A stretch of DNA of 46,562 bases from Terriglobia bacterium (GTDB lineage: Bacteria; Acidobacteriota; Terriglobia; UBA7540). The notes under the pieces were generated by a model, which had not been told where the DNA came from, made no database searches, and saw only the letters and a list, made by a program, of their open reading frames with translations. The stretch is from assembly GCA_020073545.1 (NCBI GenBank), contig JAIQEZ010000023.1, positions 1 to 46,562 of the forward strand, given 5' to 3'. Positions 25,735 to 35,482 of this stretch are shown here, one piece after another (position 1 is the first letter of the stretch; each line of letters starts with the position of its first letter). A program made the position numbers and the translations under genes.

Positions 25735-28112
25735 ATGAAACGATTCCTCAAGCGTCTCGCCCTGCTGGTTCTTTCCATCTTCCTGCTTGTGATCGTGGGC
25801 GGCGCGGCTTGGCTCTAGCAGCGCAGTCGCGCGAGCCTTCCCCGCCTTGATGGAACGATTCAGGTATCGGGGCTCGCCGCGCGGGTTGAGGTTCTGCGCG
25901 ATGCGCACGGCGTTCCCCACATCCGCGCCCAATCACTCGCGGACGCTCTCTTCGCTCAAGGCTTCGTGACGGCCCAGGACCGCCTCTGGCAAATGGACCT
26001 GAGCCGCCGCCATGCCGAAGGGCAGCTTTCAGAAATCTTCGGCGATCGCACTCTACGCTACGACATCGAGAGTCGCACGTTGGGCCTGCACAGGGTGGCT
26101 GAACGCGCGCTCACCGAACTCGACCCGGAGACGCGCCGCCTGCTCAAGTCGTATGCCCGTGGCGTGAACGCTTTCCTCGCAAGCCACCGCGACCCTCTTC
26201 CCATTGAGTTCCTTATCCTTCGATACCAGCCCCAGCCATGGCGCGAGGTCGATTCTGTGGCCGTCGCGATGAATCTCTCGACATCGCTCAGCCAGAGCTG
26301 GGAAGATGATTTAATGCGCGAGCATGTCACCGCCAAATTGGGCAAGGATCTCGCCTCCGACGTCTTCCCCGACCACTCGGCCCTCGACGCGCCGGTGGCG
26401 GAGGTTCCAGCCTTCCCCCGTACCGACGCACCGAAACACGGAAATCGAAAATCGAAACTCGAAACTCGCCGCGATTTTCGGGTTTCGATTCTCGCGTTTC
26501 CGCCTCTTTAGGCGGCGTCGGGAGCAATAACTGGGTCTTGAATGGATCCCACACGAAATCGGGTAAGCCGCTGCTGGCGAATGACCCCCATCTTAGCCAC
26601 AGCATTCCCAGCGTCTGGTACATGATTCATCTCAAGACGCCTGACCTCGATGTAAGCGGGGTCTGCCTTGCGGGCTTGCCGCTCGTCATCATCGGCCACA
26701 ACGAACACATCGCCTGGGGCATGACCAACACCGGTCCCGACGTCCAGGACCTTTACATCGAGAGCTTCAATTTCCGCGACCCCAACAAATATCTGCATAA
26801 CGGTCAGTGGGTGGATGCGGAAATTCGCGACGAGGTCATCAAGGTCCGTGACCAGCGTGACTACCACCTCACCGTCAAGGTCACCCGGCACGGGCCGGTG
26901 ATCTCTCACGACGGCGACCGCGACCTTGCCTCGCGTTGGACGGCGCTCGAGCCTCACGCCATCCGTCTTCCATTCCTGCGCATCGATCAGGCTAGCAATT
27001 GGCAGGAGTTCACCGCGGCCCTCCGGGATTTCGCCGTGCCCATGCAGAATTTTGTCTATGCGGACGTGGAAGGAAACATCGGTTACTACGCCGTGGGACT
27101 GGTGCCGATCCGCAAGCAAGGCAATGGCGCCGTCCCCGTACCGGGGAGCACCGACGACTACGATTGGGTGGGCTTTATCCCGTTTGAGGACCTTCCCCAC
27201 TCTTACAACCCACCGAGTGGGATGCTCGCCACGGCGAACGGGCGCATCGTTCCTGACAGCTATCCGTTTTTCATCACCGCGGACTGGGAAGCTCCGTATC
27301 GCACGGCAAGAATATTCCAACTCCTGCGCGAGGGAAGTTCCTTCACTCCCTCGGATATGTTGCGAATCCAGGCTGATACCCGCGCGCTCGAAGACGAATG
27401 GCTGGCCAAACAACTCCTTGCGGCGGCCGCCCAGCACCCGCCCGAAAGCTCCGATGCCCAGTTTGCGCTCAGTGTCTTAAAAGCTTGGGACGGTCAAGCC
27501 CGCGCAGACTCCGCGGCCACGCTGGTCTCGGAAGTTACCCGTCACGCCCTGCTCGCCCGCGTCCTGAAACCGAAGCTCGGTGATGATCTTTCCGGTTATC
27601 ATTGGTTGATGAGCAGCATCTTCCTCCAGAATGTCCTGGAGCAGAATCTCACGCGCTGGCTCCCACCGGACGACACGGACTTCAATATGACCCTGATGAA
27701 GAGCCTGGAGGAGGCGGTGAGGCAAATCCCCTCGTGGGTTCACAGCCAGAGTCATGCGGCGTGGCGATGGGGTGATACCATCCCACTGACCTTCCACCAT
27801 CCGCTGAGTGGTGGGCTGCCGCTTCTGGGCCGCCTGCTGGATGTTGGGCCCTTCCCACAAGCGGGGACCGGTACCACGGTGAAACAGACGACCCCGGACG
27901 TGGGGCCTTCCATGCGCATGGTGGTGGATTTCTCAGATTTTGACCAGTCCAAGCAGAATATCACCCTGGGGGAATCGGGTCAGGCTTTCAGCCCTTACTA
28001 CAGGGACCAGTTCGAAGCTTGGTACACCGGGCAAAGCTTTTCCATGCTGTTCAGCGACGCAGCGGTTGAAAAAGGCGCCGCTCACAGGCTGGTGTTAGAA
28101 CCTGGTCCATGA
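25735..28112 (+). pseudogene. Penicillin acylase family (Ntn hydrolase) gene, broken by a nonsense codon and an insertion
   Basis: A signal-peptide-like start at ATG 25735 (M-K-R-F-L-K-R, then a hydrophobic run) is cut by an in-frame TAG at 25816-25818. The same frame then continues with the family's R-D-A-H-G-V-P-H-I-R-A and A-Q-D-R-L-W-Q-M-D alpha-chain motifs. Near 26432-26501 an imperfect palindrome replaces the linker and the frame changes. The beta chain then starts with V-G-S-N-N-W, where Ser is the catalytic N-terminal nucleophile after autocleavage, and goes on to L-L-A-N-D-P-H-L. Everything to the stop at 28110-28112 is otherwise intact. Both lesions could in principle be assembly errors. 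Family products are periplasmic amidases. Confidence 0.85.
26432..26501. repeat. Imperfect palindrome inserted in the acylase linker
   Basis: GGAAATCGAAAATCGAAAC-type units on the left are complementary to GATTTTCGGGTTTCGATTC-type units on the right, giving a hairpin with about 85% pairing. It sits between alpha and beta chain coding parts and marks the frame change. Confidence 0.75.
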
Positions 28113-28198
28113 ATGCGATCAACCCCCTTCTCGTCTCAGCGTAAGCCAAGCAGCGAGGGGCGACGTAGCAATTCAAGCGTCAAAAGGATTAAGCAAAG

Positions 28199-30127
28199 AT
28201 GCAGCGATTATCGCGACATTGCGCCTCCACCGATCAGAGAAGACCGCCCTTTTCACTTGGGACGGCCAGTCACCAGTTTGTCCTCAGCTCCTTGCTCCTC
28301 TTCTGCGTGACGCTCGGCCTCGCAGGGCAGTTGCTGGCCGCGCAGGCGCCGACCGCACCCCCGTTAGAACTCGAGTACACACTGCGGGTGTCCCGTTCGA
28401 CGGCTCACTTGGTGGACGTAGAAATCCTGGTGCGCAAGGTGGAAACCGCCAAGTTGGATTTCGTCATGCCCGCCTGGGCGCCTGGTCGCTACGCGATTTA
28501 TGATTTTGCCAAGAACGCGCAGGAGTTTTCCGCCCTGGGTGCAAACCGTCAGCCGTTGTCTTGGATCAAGCTCGACAAGCAGACCTGGCGCGTCGACGCA
28601 CGCGAGGCGGGCGGAACGGTCAAGGTCAAATACCGCGTCTTTGCCAATGACCTGGGCGGATCGTTTTCACAGGTTGACAGCACGCACGCCAACCTCAATG
28701 GCCCCTCCATGTTCATGTACGTCGAGGGGCATAAACCGGACCCCATCACTTTGAAAATCGATGCTCCTGACCCATGGAAAGTGGTCAGCGGCTTTTCAAC
28801 TTCTTCGACCGACCTGACCCTTCATGCGCCCAACTACGACGTCCTGGTGGATACGCCGCTCGAAATCTCCTCCGAGTGCACGCTCGATCAGTTTCAAGAA
28901 CAAGGGAAAGCCATCCTGGTCGCCGTGCACACCTACGGCGAAGATGACACCGATCGGTCGCATCTTCTCGAAGGATTAAAGAAACTCGTGCACGCGGAAA
29001 TGGCGGCGATGCCCCCACCGGATTTGCAGCATTATCTTTTTATTTTTCATTTTGCTCCGGATGCCTCCCTGGGAGATGGCATGGAGCATTTGAATTCGAC
29101 TCAAATCATCATCAGGGGTAATGTGCGGGAGGGTTCCCAAGAAGCCCTGGAGTCGGCCTCTCATGAGTTCTTCCACCTCTGGAACGTGAAGCGACTTCGC
29201 CCTGCCGCGCTGGGACCCTTCGACTACACACGTGAAAACTACTCGCGCTCACTCTGGTTCGCCGAAGGCGTCACGACCTATTACGGTTACCTTTTCCTCC
29301 TCCGGTCCGGACTTTGGACTCGCGAACAGTTTCTGAATCGCCTGGCGAATGAGATTTACGACCTGGAGAGAGAACCAGGGCACGAGCTCATGTCGGCGGA
29401 ATCCTCCAGCTTCCATGCCTGGTTCTTCGACCGTTCTCCGCAGATGCAGCAGACGAACTTCGCGAACGCGACCATTTCGTACTACAACAAGGGCGCACTT
29501 CTCGGGATGCTGCTGGATTTGGAATTACGCTCGCGCACGCAAGGGCGAAAATCCCTATTGGATGTCGTGCAGACGATGTACCACAAGTTCTACGAGGCCC
29601 CCGCGGCAAGCTACTATGGACCGGGCCGAGGTTACGAAGAGGAAGACATCGCGGAAGCTCTGAAGGCGGTGACCGGGTCGGATTTCACAGCGTTCTTCGA
29701 ACGCTACGTCCGGGGGACTGAGGCACTCCCTTACGAGGAGACCCTAAAGTTGGCAGGCCTTCAGCTCCGGACTGAGATGACGTCTGACGCCGCTCCCACT
29801 TTGGGGGCACTCGTCCAGCCCGAAAACCAGGGAGCACGAATCTTTGCCGTCATTCCCGGCGGCCCCGCCGACCGTGCCGGACTCAGCCGCGACGACCTGT
29901 TGATCGACGTGGACGATCAATCCCTGGCAACTGAGGACCTCTCCACCCGTTTAAGAGCTTACCCGGTCGGCGCCAAGGTCCCGATGACCGTCGCACGGCA
30001 CGGGCGCCGCGAAAGAGTTACGGTAACACTCGGTCCGCCGGTTCGAAGCCAGTATTCGATTGTGCGCATGGCTTCCGCCACGCCGGAACAAGAAATCGTT
30101 CAGAGCGGCTGGCTCGGGACGCGATAG
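28199..30127 (+). CDS. M61-family glycyl aminopeptidase with C-terminal PDZ domain
   Basis: 642 residues. After a long basic lead there is a hydrophobic export segment (about 28-46) ending L-A-A-Q-A. The beta-rich N-terminal domain is followed by the zinc site H-E-F-F-H (322-326) with W-F-A-E-G-V-T-T-Y-Y supplying the third ligand Glu, the gluzincin M61 pattern. A PDZ domain occupies about the last 110 residues (G-G-P-A-D-R-A-G-L). Expected to be a periplasmic peptidase acting on N-terminal Gly or Ala. Lies 86 bases after the acylase pseudogene, so it may share its transcript. Confidence 0.93.
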   Translation: MQRLSRHCASTDQRRPPFSLGTASHQFVLSSLLLFCVTLGLAGQLLAAQAPTAPPLELEYTLRVSRSTAHLVDVEILVRKVETAKLDFVMPAWAPGRYAIYDFAKNAQEFSALGANRQPLSWIKLDKQTWRVDAREAGGTVKVKYRVFANDLGGSFSQVDSTHANLNGPSMFMYVEGHKPDPITLKIDAPDPWKVVSGFSTSSTDLTLHAPNYDVLVDTPLEISSECTLDQFQEQGKAILVAVHTYGEDDTDRSHLLEGLKKLVHAEMAAMPPPDLQHYLFIFHFAPDASLGDGMEHLNSTQIIIRGNVREGSQEALESASHEFFHLWNVKRLRPAALGPFDYTRENYSRSLWFAEGVTTYYGYLFLLRSGLWTREQFLNRLANEIYDLEREPGHELMSAESSSFHAWFFDRSPQMQQTNFANATISYYNKGALLGMLLDLELRSRTQGRKSLLDVVQTMYHKFYEAPAASYYGPGRGYEEEDIAEALKAVTGSDFTAFFERYVRGTEALPYEETLKLAGLQLRTEMTSDAAPTLGALVQPENQGARIFAVIPGGPADRAGLSRDDLLIDVDDQSLATEDLSTRLRAYPVGAKVPMTVARHGRRERVTVTLGPPVRSQYSIVRMASATPEQEIVQSGWLGTR

Positions 30128-30184
30128 ATCTGCGAGTGATGGCTCTCCAATCTCTTGACTGGTGGAATTAAAGTACGGCCCCGA

Positions 30185-31282
30185 ATGCGTAGAAAATCAC
30201 ACACTTCCCTTTTGGCAGCATTAATTCTGTGGCCGCTTCTGACTGCGCTCGCCTCCGCCGCCGATCCTCCCGGCGCCAACGCTGAGGCCCTTGTCCAGGC
30301 CCGTCACTGGAAGAGAGCTCGGGCCATTCTCGAACCGCAAATCAAAGCCCATCCCGAGGACCCCAAGATTGCATATCTGCTTGTGCAAGTGAAGGCGGCG
30401 TTTAGGGACTTCGATGGCGCTCTGCCGCTTGCCCAGCACGCCGTGGAGCTCGACGGCAGAAACTCGAACTACCACCTGAAACTGGGTCAGGTTTACGGGG
30501 AAATGGCAGCCCGGGCCAGCATATTTGCAGCAGGATCGCTGGCGGTGAAATTCCGGAAAGAAGTTGAAATCGCTTTGGAGCTCGATCCCAAAAACCTCGA
30601 AGCGCTGGATTCCATGATGCAGTTTAAGTTCCAGGCGCCCGGCTTGATGGGTGGAGACAAAAACCAAGCGCGCGCCCTTGCCGAAGAAATAGCGCGCCTT
30701 AACCCCAGCGACCGGTACCTTGCCCACGCTGAACTTGCGGAACTGGAAAAGAATCCGGCGGAGGTGGAAGCCTACTATTTGCGGGCTGCCGAAGCAGATC
30801 CAAAAAACTACCGTGCCCTCGCGGCACTCGCGGAATTTGAGAGCCACTCTCCCCACGCGAAATATGACCTGGCCATAAAACACGCCCAGCAGGCCTTGCA
30901 GCTTGATCCCTCGCGAGTTGACGCCTATGGGATCCTCGCACGGGTCTTCGCGCTCCAGGAACGGTGGGGCGATCTCGATCCCATTCTCGCCGCCTCGGAA
31001 AGAAACGTCCCGGACGATCTGCGGCCCTTCTATGAAGCTGCCCATGCCCTGCTGGAAACTGGTAAGGAACTCCCGAGAGCGGAGGGCTACGTGAAGAAGT
31101 ATCTTTCCCAGGAGCCCGAGGGCGAGGAGCCGGACACCGCGGAAGCCCACCGGCTGTCGGCGCTGGTCTTCGAGAAGCAAGGCCGCAACGCCGAAGCCCG
31201 TGCGGAGATTCAGACCGCACTCCAGCTTAGGCCGAACTTCAAAGCTGCCAAGGAAGACCTGAAGAGAATTGACGGAAGGTAG
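30185..31282 (+). CDS. Exported tetratricopeptide-repeat protein
   Basis: 365 residues from ATG 30185 (an in-frame TTG at 30155 has no better site). A signal peptide (R-R-K-S then hydrophobic, ending A-S-A-A-D) is followed by about seven TPR-like units, for example A-R-A-I-L-E-P-Q-I-K-A-H-P-E-D-P-K and A-L-Q-L-D-P-S-R-V-D-A-Y. The last unit, A-R-A-E-I-Q-T-A-L-Q-L-R-P-N-F-K-A-A, is a classic TPR end. TPRs bind other proteins; the partner is unknown. It follows the M61 gene by about 60 bases. Confidence 0.85.
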   Translation: MRRKSHTSLLAALILWPLLTALASAADPPGANAEALVQARHWKRARAILEPQIKAHPEDPKIAYLLVQVKAAFRDFDGALPLAQHAVELDGRNSNYHLKLGQVYGEMAARASIFAAGSLAVKFRKEVEIALELDPKNLEALDSMMQFKFQAPGLMGGDKNQARALAEEIARLNPSDRYLAHAELAELEKNPAEVEAYYLRAAEADPKNYRALAALAEFESHSPHAKYDLAIKHAQQALQLDPSRVDAYGILARVFALQERWGDLDPILAASERNVPDDLRPFYEAAHALLETGKELPRAEGYVKKYLSQEPEGEEPDTAEAHRLSALVFEKQGRNAEARAEIQTALQLRPNFKAAKEDLKRIDGR

Positions 31283-31292
31283 TTGCACCGCC

Positions 31293-31904
31293 TCAGGAAG
31301 TCTTCTTCCGCCGGACCAGGTGAACCACGAGCAACACCACCGCGCCTACCCCAATGATCACTAGGGTAATCCGATCCAGTTGCCTCAAGAAATCGACCAA
31401 GCGCTCCCAGTTGCTACCGAACAGGAACCCGACACAACCGATGGTTAGCGCCCAGCAAACCGCCCCCGTGAAATTAAAAAACAAAAAGCGCGGGTAAGGC
31501 ATCAGCAAAACGCCAGCCAGGATTCCCGAAAATACGCGCAGGCCGGTGATAAACCGCGCGGTGAAAACCGCCCATTGGCCATACTTCAGAAACAATCCTT
31601 GCGCATCGTCGTAGCGCTTCGCAACCCAGGGAATCCGTCGCAGGAAACGATTAACGAATCGGGTGCCGCCGTACCGTCCAAGCAGGAAGCCCAGGCTGTC
31701 GCCAATCGTAGCCCCGGCAATCGCGGTAAGGATAGCGGGCAGCAGCCCGATCTTGCCGTGATAAGCGAGAAACCCTGCAAACAAAAGTACAGTCTCACCC
31801 GGGATGGGCAAGCCGGCGTTTTCCAGCATCACGCCGAAGAAGACCACCCAGTACCCGTAGCGGGCAAAGAAGCCGGAAAGGAGCTGGAAAATTGAATCGG
31901 CCAC
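31293..31904 (-). CDS. DedA-family membrane protein
   Basis: About 203 residues from GTG 31904. The frame is open to 31991, but that upstream stretch overlaps a dispersed repeat, so I prefer the internal GTG despite a weak site. DedA hallmarks are E-N-A-G-L-P-I-P-G-E-T-V, G-D-S-L-G-F-L-L-G-R-Y-G-G and F-T-A-R-F-I-T-G-L-R-V-F-S-G, with four to five membrane segments. DedA proteins act as lipid (undecaprenyl phosphate or phospholipid) flippases in several bacteria. Convergent with the TPR gene, whose stop is 10 bases away. Confidence 0.9.
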   Translation of the reverse strand: MADSIFQLLSGFFARYGYWVVFFGVMLENAGLPIPGETVLLFAGFLAYHGKIGLLPAILTAIAGATIGDSLGFLLGRYGGTRFVNRFLRRIPWVAKRYDDAQGLFLKYGQWAVFTARFITGLRVFSGILAGVLLMPYPRFLFFNFTGAVCWALTIGCVGFLFGSNWERLVDFLRQLDRITLVIIGVGAVVLLVVHLVRRKKTS

Positions 31905-31989
31905 AGCGCCCGCGATTATGCACGAAGTCGGGTTTTCTGCGCAGAAGATTCTGGGCCTGGCCGCTCGTGCCAACTCCTCCTCGCGCGTC

Positions 31990-32088
31990 ACCCCCGCCCC
32001 GACTCATTCGGGACAAGCTCCAGCGGGGGTCCACACACGACCTGGGTTCCCGTCGGAGCCTGCCCCGATTGCGTCGCGGCGGGAATGA
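31990..32088. repeat. Dispersed ACCCCCGC and TTCCCG palindromic units
   Basis: ACCCCCGC...GCGGGGGT (31990-32030) is followed by TTCCCGTCGGAGCCTGCC with a GGCGGGAATGA end (32047-32088). The second unit matches 15309-15352 almost base for base apart from a few changes. Confidence 0.8.
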
Positions 32089-32142
32089 AAGGGGACGTAA
32101 CGATCACCTCGCATAGCTCCGCGCCCGCAAACAGATATGCTA

Positions 32143-32216
32143 GACTAGTGCCGTTCCAACTTGATTCGCTTGTTTATTACACTTGTTAGCCGAGAAGAGT
32201 CGGAACGGCACTAGTC
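32143..32216. repeat. Small inverted-repeat (MITE-like) element, copy A
   Basis: GACTAGTGCCGTTCC (32143-32157) is exactly complementary to GGAACGGCACTAGTC (32202-32216); pairing continues imperfectly inward. The whole element is 74 bases and ends five bases before the next ATG, so it carries the ribosome-binding region of the methyltransferase/reductase gene. Confidence 0.85.
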
Positions 32217-32221
32217 AACGG

Positions 32222-34090
32222 ATGCGCGCACCTTTCCTAGAGAGAATCGAGAAGCGGGCCTTGGTCTGTGACGGGGCCATGGGGACGATGCTATATGCGA
32301 AAGGCATCTCTCCGAACCGCTGCTACGACGAGCTGAATGTGACCACGCCCCAGCCCGTCAAAGAGGTCCATCTGGCCTACGTTAAGGCAGGGGCGGAAGT
32401 CATTGAGACGAACACGTTCGGGGCCAACCGGTTCCGCCTGCAAAAGTTCGACCTCAGCGCCAAGGTTCGGGAATTCAACCTGGCGGGCGCCCACTTGGCG
32501 AGGGAAGTGGCCGGCGAAGACCTCTATGTGGCCGGATCGGTGGGCCCGCTGGGGATTCGTTTGGAGCCTCTGGGGCCGACCTCGCTCCAGGAAGCGCGGG
32601 CGGCGTTCCGCGAACAGATCGCCGCCTTAGTAGAAGGCGGCGTCGATCTCATCATCATCGAGACGATGATGGATTTGAACGAAGCTCACCAGGCGCTGCT
32701 GGCCGCCCGGGAGGCAGGCCAGGTTCCCGTCATCGTCCAGATGACCGTCCAGGACGATGGCAGCACACCGACGGGCGCGCGGCCGGAGGATTTTGGACGC
32801 TCTCTCGACGAGTGGGGAGCCGACCTCGTCGGTATCAACTGCAGCGTGGGGCCCGCCACCGTATATGAGACGCTCGAGCGGATCGCGACCGTCACGGGAA
32901 AAAAGCTTTCCGCGCAGCCCAATGCGGGGATGCCGCGCACCGTGGAAGGCCGTAACCTCTATCTTTCCTCGCCCGAATACATGGCCAGCTACGCGACGCG
33001 ATTCATCCAGGTCGGTGCGCGCCTGGTGGGAGGATGCTGCGGAACGACTCCGGAACACATCAAAGCCATCAAAGCCGCGGTCCGCTCTTTGAGTCCCCAG
33101 CGGTCCCGCGCGGCCGTTGAGGTCGTCGCGCGGCCCGGCCGAACCTTGGAGCCGGTCCCGGTGGCCAGCCGCTCGCGCTTGGCCGAGAAGCTGGCGCGAC
33201 AGGAATTCCCCGTCCTGGTGGAGGTGGTTCCTCCCAAGGGATGCGATGCGACCAGGGAAATCGAGGGCGCCCAATTCCTCCTGGAGCAGGGCGTTGACGC
33301 GATCAATATCCCCGACGGTTCGGGGGCCACCGCACGCATGAGTGCCTTGACACTTGCCGCCCTGCTTCAACAGCGCGTGGGCATCGACATTCTGCTGCAC
33401 TACAGCTCTCGCGATCGCAACGTGTTGACGATCCAGTCCGATCTGCTGGGGGCTCACGCGCTCGGCCTGCGGAACCTGTTGGCGTTGACGCGGGATACTC
33501 CGCAATATTCAACGCTGCTTGAAACCGCCGTGTTCGAGGTGGATGCCATCGGGCTGGTCAACATCCTGAACAACTTGAATCGCGGCTTGGACGTGGGCGG
33601 CAACCCGCTCGGCGCTCAGACCGCTTTCCTGGCCGGGGTCAGTATCAATCCCTGCGCCTTGAATCTGGAGGAAGAACTTCGCCGCTTTCAGTACAAGGTG
33701 GAAGCGGGAGCCGATTTCGCCGTCACTCAACCCATCTTCCATACTGAACCACTGGCGAAGTTTCTGGAGCGGGCCAGAAACTTCGCACCCCACCTACCCA
33801 TCATCGCCGGAGTTTGGCCGCTCACTAGTTTCCGCAACGCGGAATTCATGAACAACGAAGTTCCGGGCATTTCTGTTTCGCCCGCCATCATGGAGCGCAT
33901 GCACAGGGCCGATGCGGGCGAACGCGCTCGTCACGAGGGACTGAAGATCGCACAGGAAACGTTGCTGGAGATCCGTCCCCTGGTCCAAGGGGTCCAGATT
34001 GCGGCGCCCTTCGGCCGTTACGCGCTGGCCGTCGAGGTCGCGCACGTACTCGGCCGGAACCGGCCACCAACGTCGGTCAGCCAACCGTGA
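32222..34090 (+). CDS. Bifunctional homocysteine S-methyltransferase / 5,10-methylenetetrahydrofolate reductase
   Basis: 622 residues from ATG 32222. The N-terminal half is a homocysteine methyltransferase barrel: D-G-A-M-G-T, the N-T-F loop and zinc ligands Cys207 (I-N-C-S), Cys272 and Cys273 (G-G-C-C-G-T). The C-terminal part starts with V-E-V-V-P-P-K-G and carries the flavin-dependent MTHFR barrel (D-A-I-N-I-P-D-G, T-Q-P-I-F). This fusion (YitJ type) produces 5-methyl-THF and methylates homocysteine or a related thiol. No corrinoid domain is present. No SAM riboswitch is seen upstream; the 5' region is a small repeat element. Confidence 0.95.
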   Translation: MRAPFLERIEKRALVCDGAMGTMLYAKGISPNRCYDELNVTTPQPVKEVHLAYVKAGAEVIETNTFGANRFRLQKFDLSAKVREFNLAGAHLAREVAGEDLYVAGSVGPLGIRLEPLGPTSLQEARAAFREQIAALVEGGVDLIIIETMMDLNEAHQALLAAREAGQVPVIVQMTVQDDGSTPTGARPEDFGRSLDEWGADLVGINCSVGPATVYETLERIATVTGKKLSAQPNAGMPRTVEGRNLYLSSPEYMASYATRFIQVGARLVGGCCGTTPEHIKAIKAAVRSLSPQRSRAAVEVVARPGRTLEPVPVASRSRLAEKLARQEFPVLVEVVPPKGCDATREIEGAQFLLEQGVDAINIPDGSGATARMSALTLAALLQQRVGIDILLHYSSRDRNVLTIQSDLLGAHALGLRNLLALTRDTPQYSTLLETAVFEVDAIGLVNILNNLNRGLDVGGNPLGAQTAFLAGVSINPCALNLEEELRRFQYKVEAGADFAVTQPIFHTEPLAKFLERARNFAPHLPIIAGVWPLTSFRNAEFMNNEVPGISVSPAIMERMHRADAGERARHEGLKIAQETLLEIRPLVQGVQIAAPFGRYALAVEVAHVLGRNRPPTSVSQP

Positions 34091-34215
34091 TAGAATCGAT
34101 GGAGCCGCCCCGAGGAGGAAAGGTCGCGCTGCCAGGTCTGGGATGGGCATGCCTGAGCCCACATCCTGAAAGCGACAAACGGCAGGAGACGGTTGATTCG
34201 AGAAGGGATACTGCC

Positions 34216-34476
34216 ATGCCTCAATCCGCGAAGACCGACAAGCCGGAGCCTTTCGAGAAGAATCTGGAACGCCTCGATGCGATTGTGCGGGAATTGGAAG
34301 ACGCAGACCTTCCGCTCGACAAGGCCTTGCAGCTCTATGAGGAAGGGATGAAACTCTCCGAATTCTGTCACAAGCAATTGGAAGAAGCCGAGGGACGAAT
34401 CGAGATTCTGTCTAAGAAAGCCGGGGGAAAGGTGGTGGCGGAGCCGTTCGAATCGGAAGATACGGAGGCAAGTTAA
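34216..34476 (+). CDS. xseB: Exodeoxyribonuclease VII small subunit
   Basis: 86 residues from ATG 34216, AAGGGA upstream. The XseB pattern F-E-K-N-L-E-R-L-D-A-I-V-R-E-L-E and L-P-L-D-K-A-L-Q-L-Y-E-E-G is complete, followed by C-H-K-Q-L-E-E-A-E. It pairs with XseA to degrade single-stranded DNA. xseB before ispA and dxs is a widespread order; xseA is not in the window. Confidence 0.96.
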   Translation: MPQSAKTDKPEPFEKNLERLDAIVRELEDADLPLDKALQLYEEGMKLSEFCHKQLEEAEGRIEILSKKAGGKVVAEPFESEDTEAS

Positions 34477-34500
34477 ACACTCGTCGGGACTGACAAGGCT

Positions 34501-34528
34501 GTAGGGGCGCAAGGCCTTGCGCCCCTAC
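34501..34528. repeat. Perfect 28-bp palindrome between xseB and ispA
   Basis: GTAGGGGCGCAAGG meets its exact reverse complement with no loop. It sits inside the xseB-ispA-dxs operon, 24 bases after the xseB stop and 51 bases before the ispA start. It would form a strong stem in RNA. Confidence 0.9.
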
Positions 34529-34579
34529 GTACCCGGGATTGATGTCGCCAAGCACAGGCAAGCCTAGACTACGAGGATT

Positions 34580-35482
34580 GTGAACCCCCTTTCGCCGGAA
34601 ACAGTTCGGCAGCATCTCGAGCAGGCTCGCACCTCGGTCGATGCGGAACTCGACCGGTTACTCCCGCCCGCCGAGGAGTATCCACCGAGTATTCACAAGG
34701 CGATGCGCTATTCCATCTTTGCGGGAGGAAAGCGTCTCCGGCCAACCTTGTGCCTGCAAGCGGGGCGCCTGTTCGGTGGCGAAGAGAAGAGCCTGCTCCG
34801 GGTGGGGAGCGCTCTCGAACTGATCCATACCTATTCGCTGATTCACGACGACTTGCCGGCCCTCGACGACGATGACCTGCGGCGCGGCAAGCCCACTTCG
34901 CATTGCGTGTTTGGTGAGGCCACGGCCATTCTCACCGGCGACGCCCTGCTGACGTTGGCCTTTGAAATCATCTCCGACGCCGGCGCTCCGTCGGCGGAGT
35001 GCAAGCTGCGGGTCATCCACGAACTCGCCCATGCTATCGGGACTCAGGGTGGGATGGTCGGCGGACAGGTCATCGATCTGGAGACGACTGATCGGACCAG
35101 CGACGCCGCCACCCTCGATTACATCCATTCCGCCAAGACCGGCGCCCCCATTCGAGCAGCGGTCCGCTCGGGCGCCATCTGTGCGCAAGCGGGTGAAGGC
35201 GACTTAGCGCGCGTGACAACTTACGGAGAAAAAGTGGGGCTGGCATTTCAGATCGTGGACGATTTGCTCGACGTGCTCGGATCCCAGGCCGAGTTGGGCA
35301 AGACCGTAGGCAAGGACGGACAACAACACAAGGCCACTTACCCCGCCCTGCATGGAATCGAGCCCTCCAAGCAGATTGCTTCCCGCTTGGTTGAAGAGGC
35401 GTGCGAGGCGCTGGAACCTTACGGCGAACGCGCCCAAATTCTGCAGGGCATTGCTCACTACCTGATTGTGAGGAACTCCTGA
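34580..35482 (+). CDS. ispA: Polyprenyl (farnesyl/geranylgeranyl) diphosphate synthase
   Basis: 300 residues from GTG 34580, with a weak AGGA upstream. The first Asp-rich motif reads H-D-D-L-P-A-L-D-D-D-D-L-R-R-G-K and the second Q-I-V-D-D-L-L-D-V. G-G-K-R-L-R-P binds IPP. The small residue region before the first motif (L-I-H-T-Y-S-L-I) fits short-chain (C15-C20) synthases. It condenses IPP with allylic diphosphates. The stop overlaps the dxs start as TGATG. Confidence 0.93.
   Translation: MNPLSPETVRQHLEQARTSVDAELDRLLPPAEEYPPSIHKAMRYSIFAGGKRLRPTLCLQAGRLFGGEEKSLLRVGSALELIHTYSLIHDDLPALDDDDLRRGKPTSHCVFGEATAILTGDALLTLAFEIISDAGAPSAECKLRVIHELAHAIGTQGGMVGGQVIDLETTDRTSDAATLDYIHSAKTGAPIRAAVRSGAICAQAGEGDLARVTTYGEKVGLAFQIVDDLLDVLGSQAELGKTVGKDGQQHKATYPALHGIEPSKQIASRLVEEACEALEPYGERAQILQGIAHYLIVRNS

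Noticed and set aside
32089-32221. SAM or cobalamin riboswitch before the methionine gene
   Set aside because: The upstream region is a short inverted-repeat element with no conserved riboswitch core.
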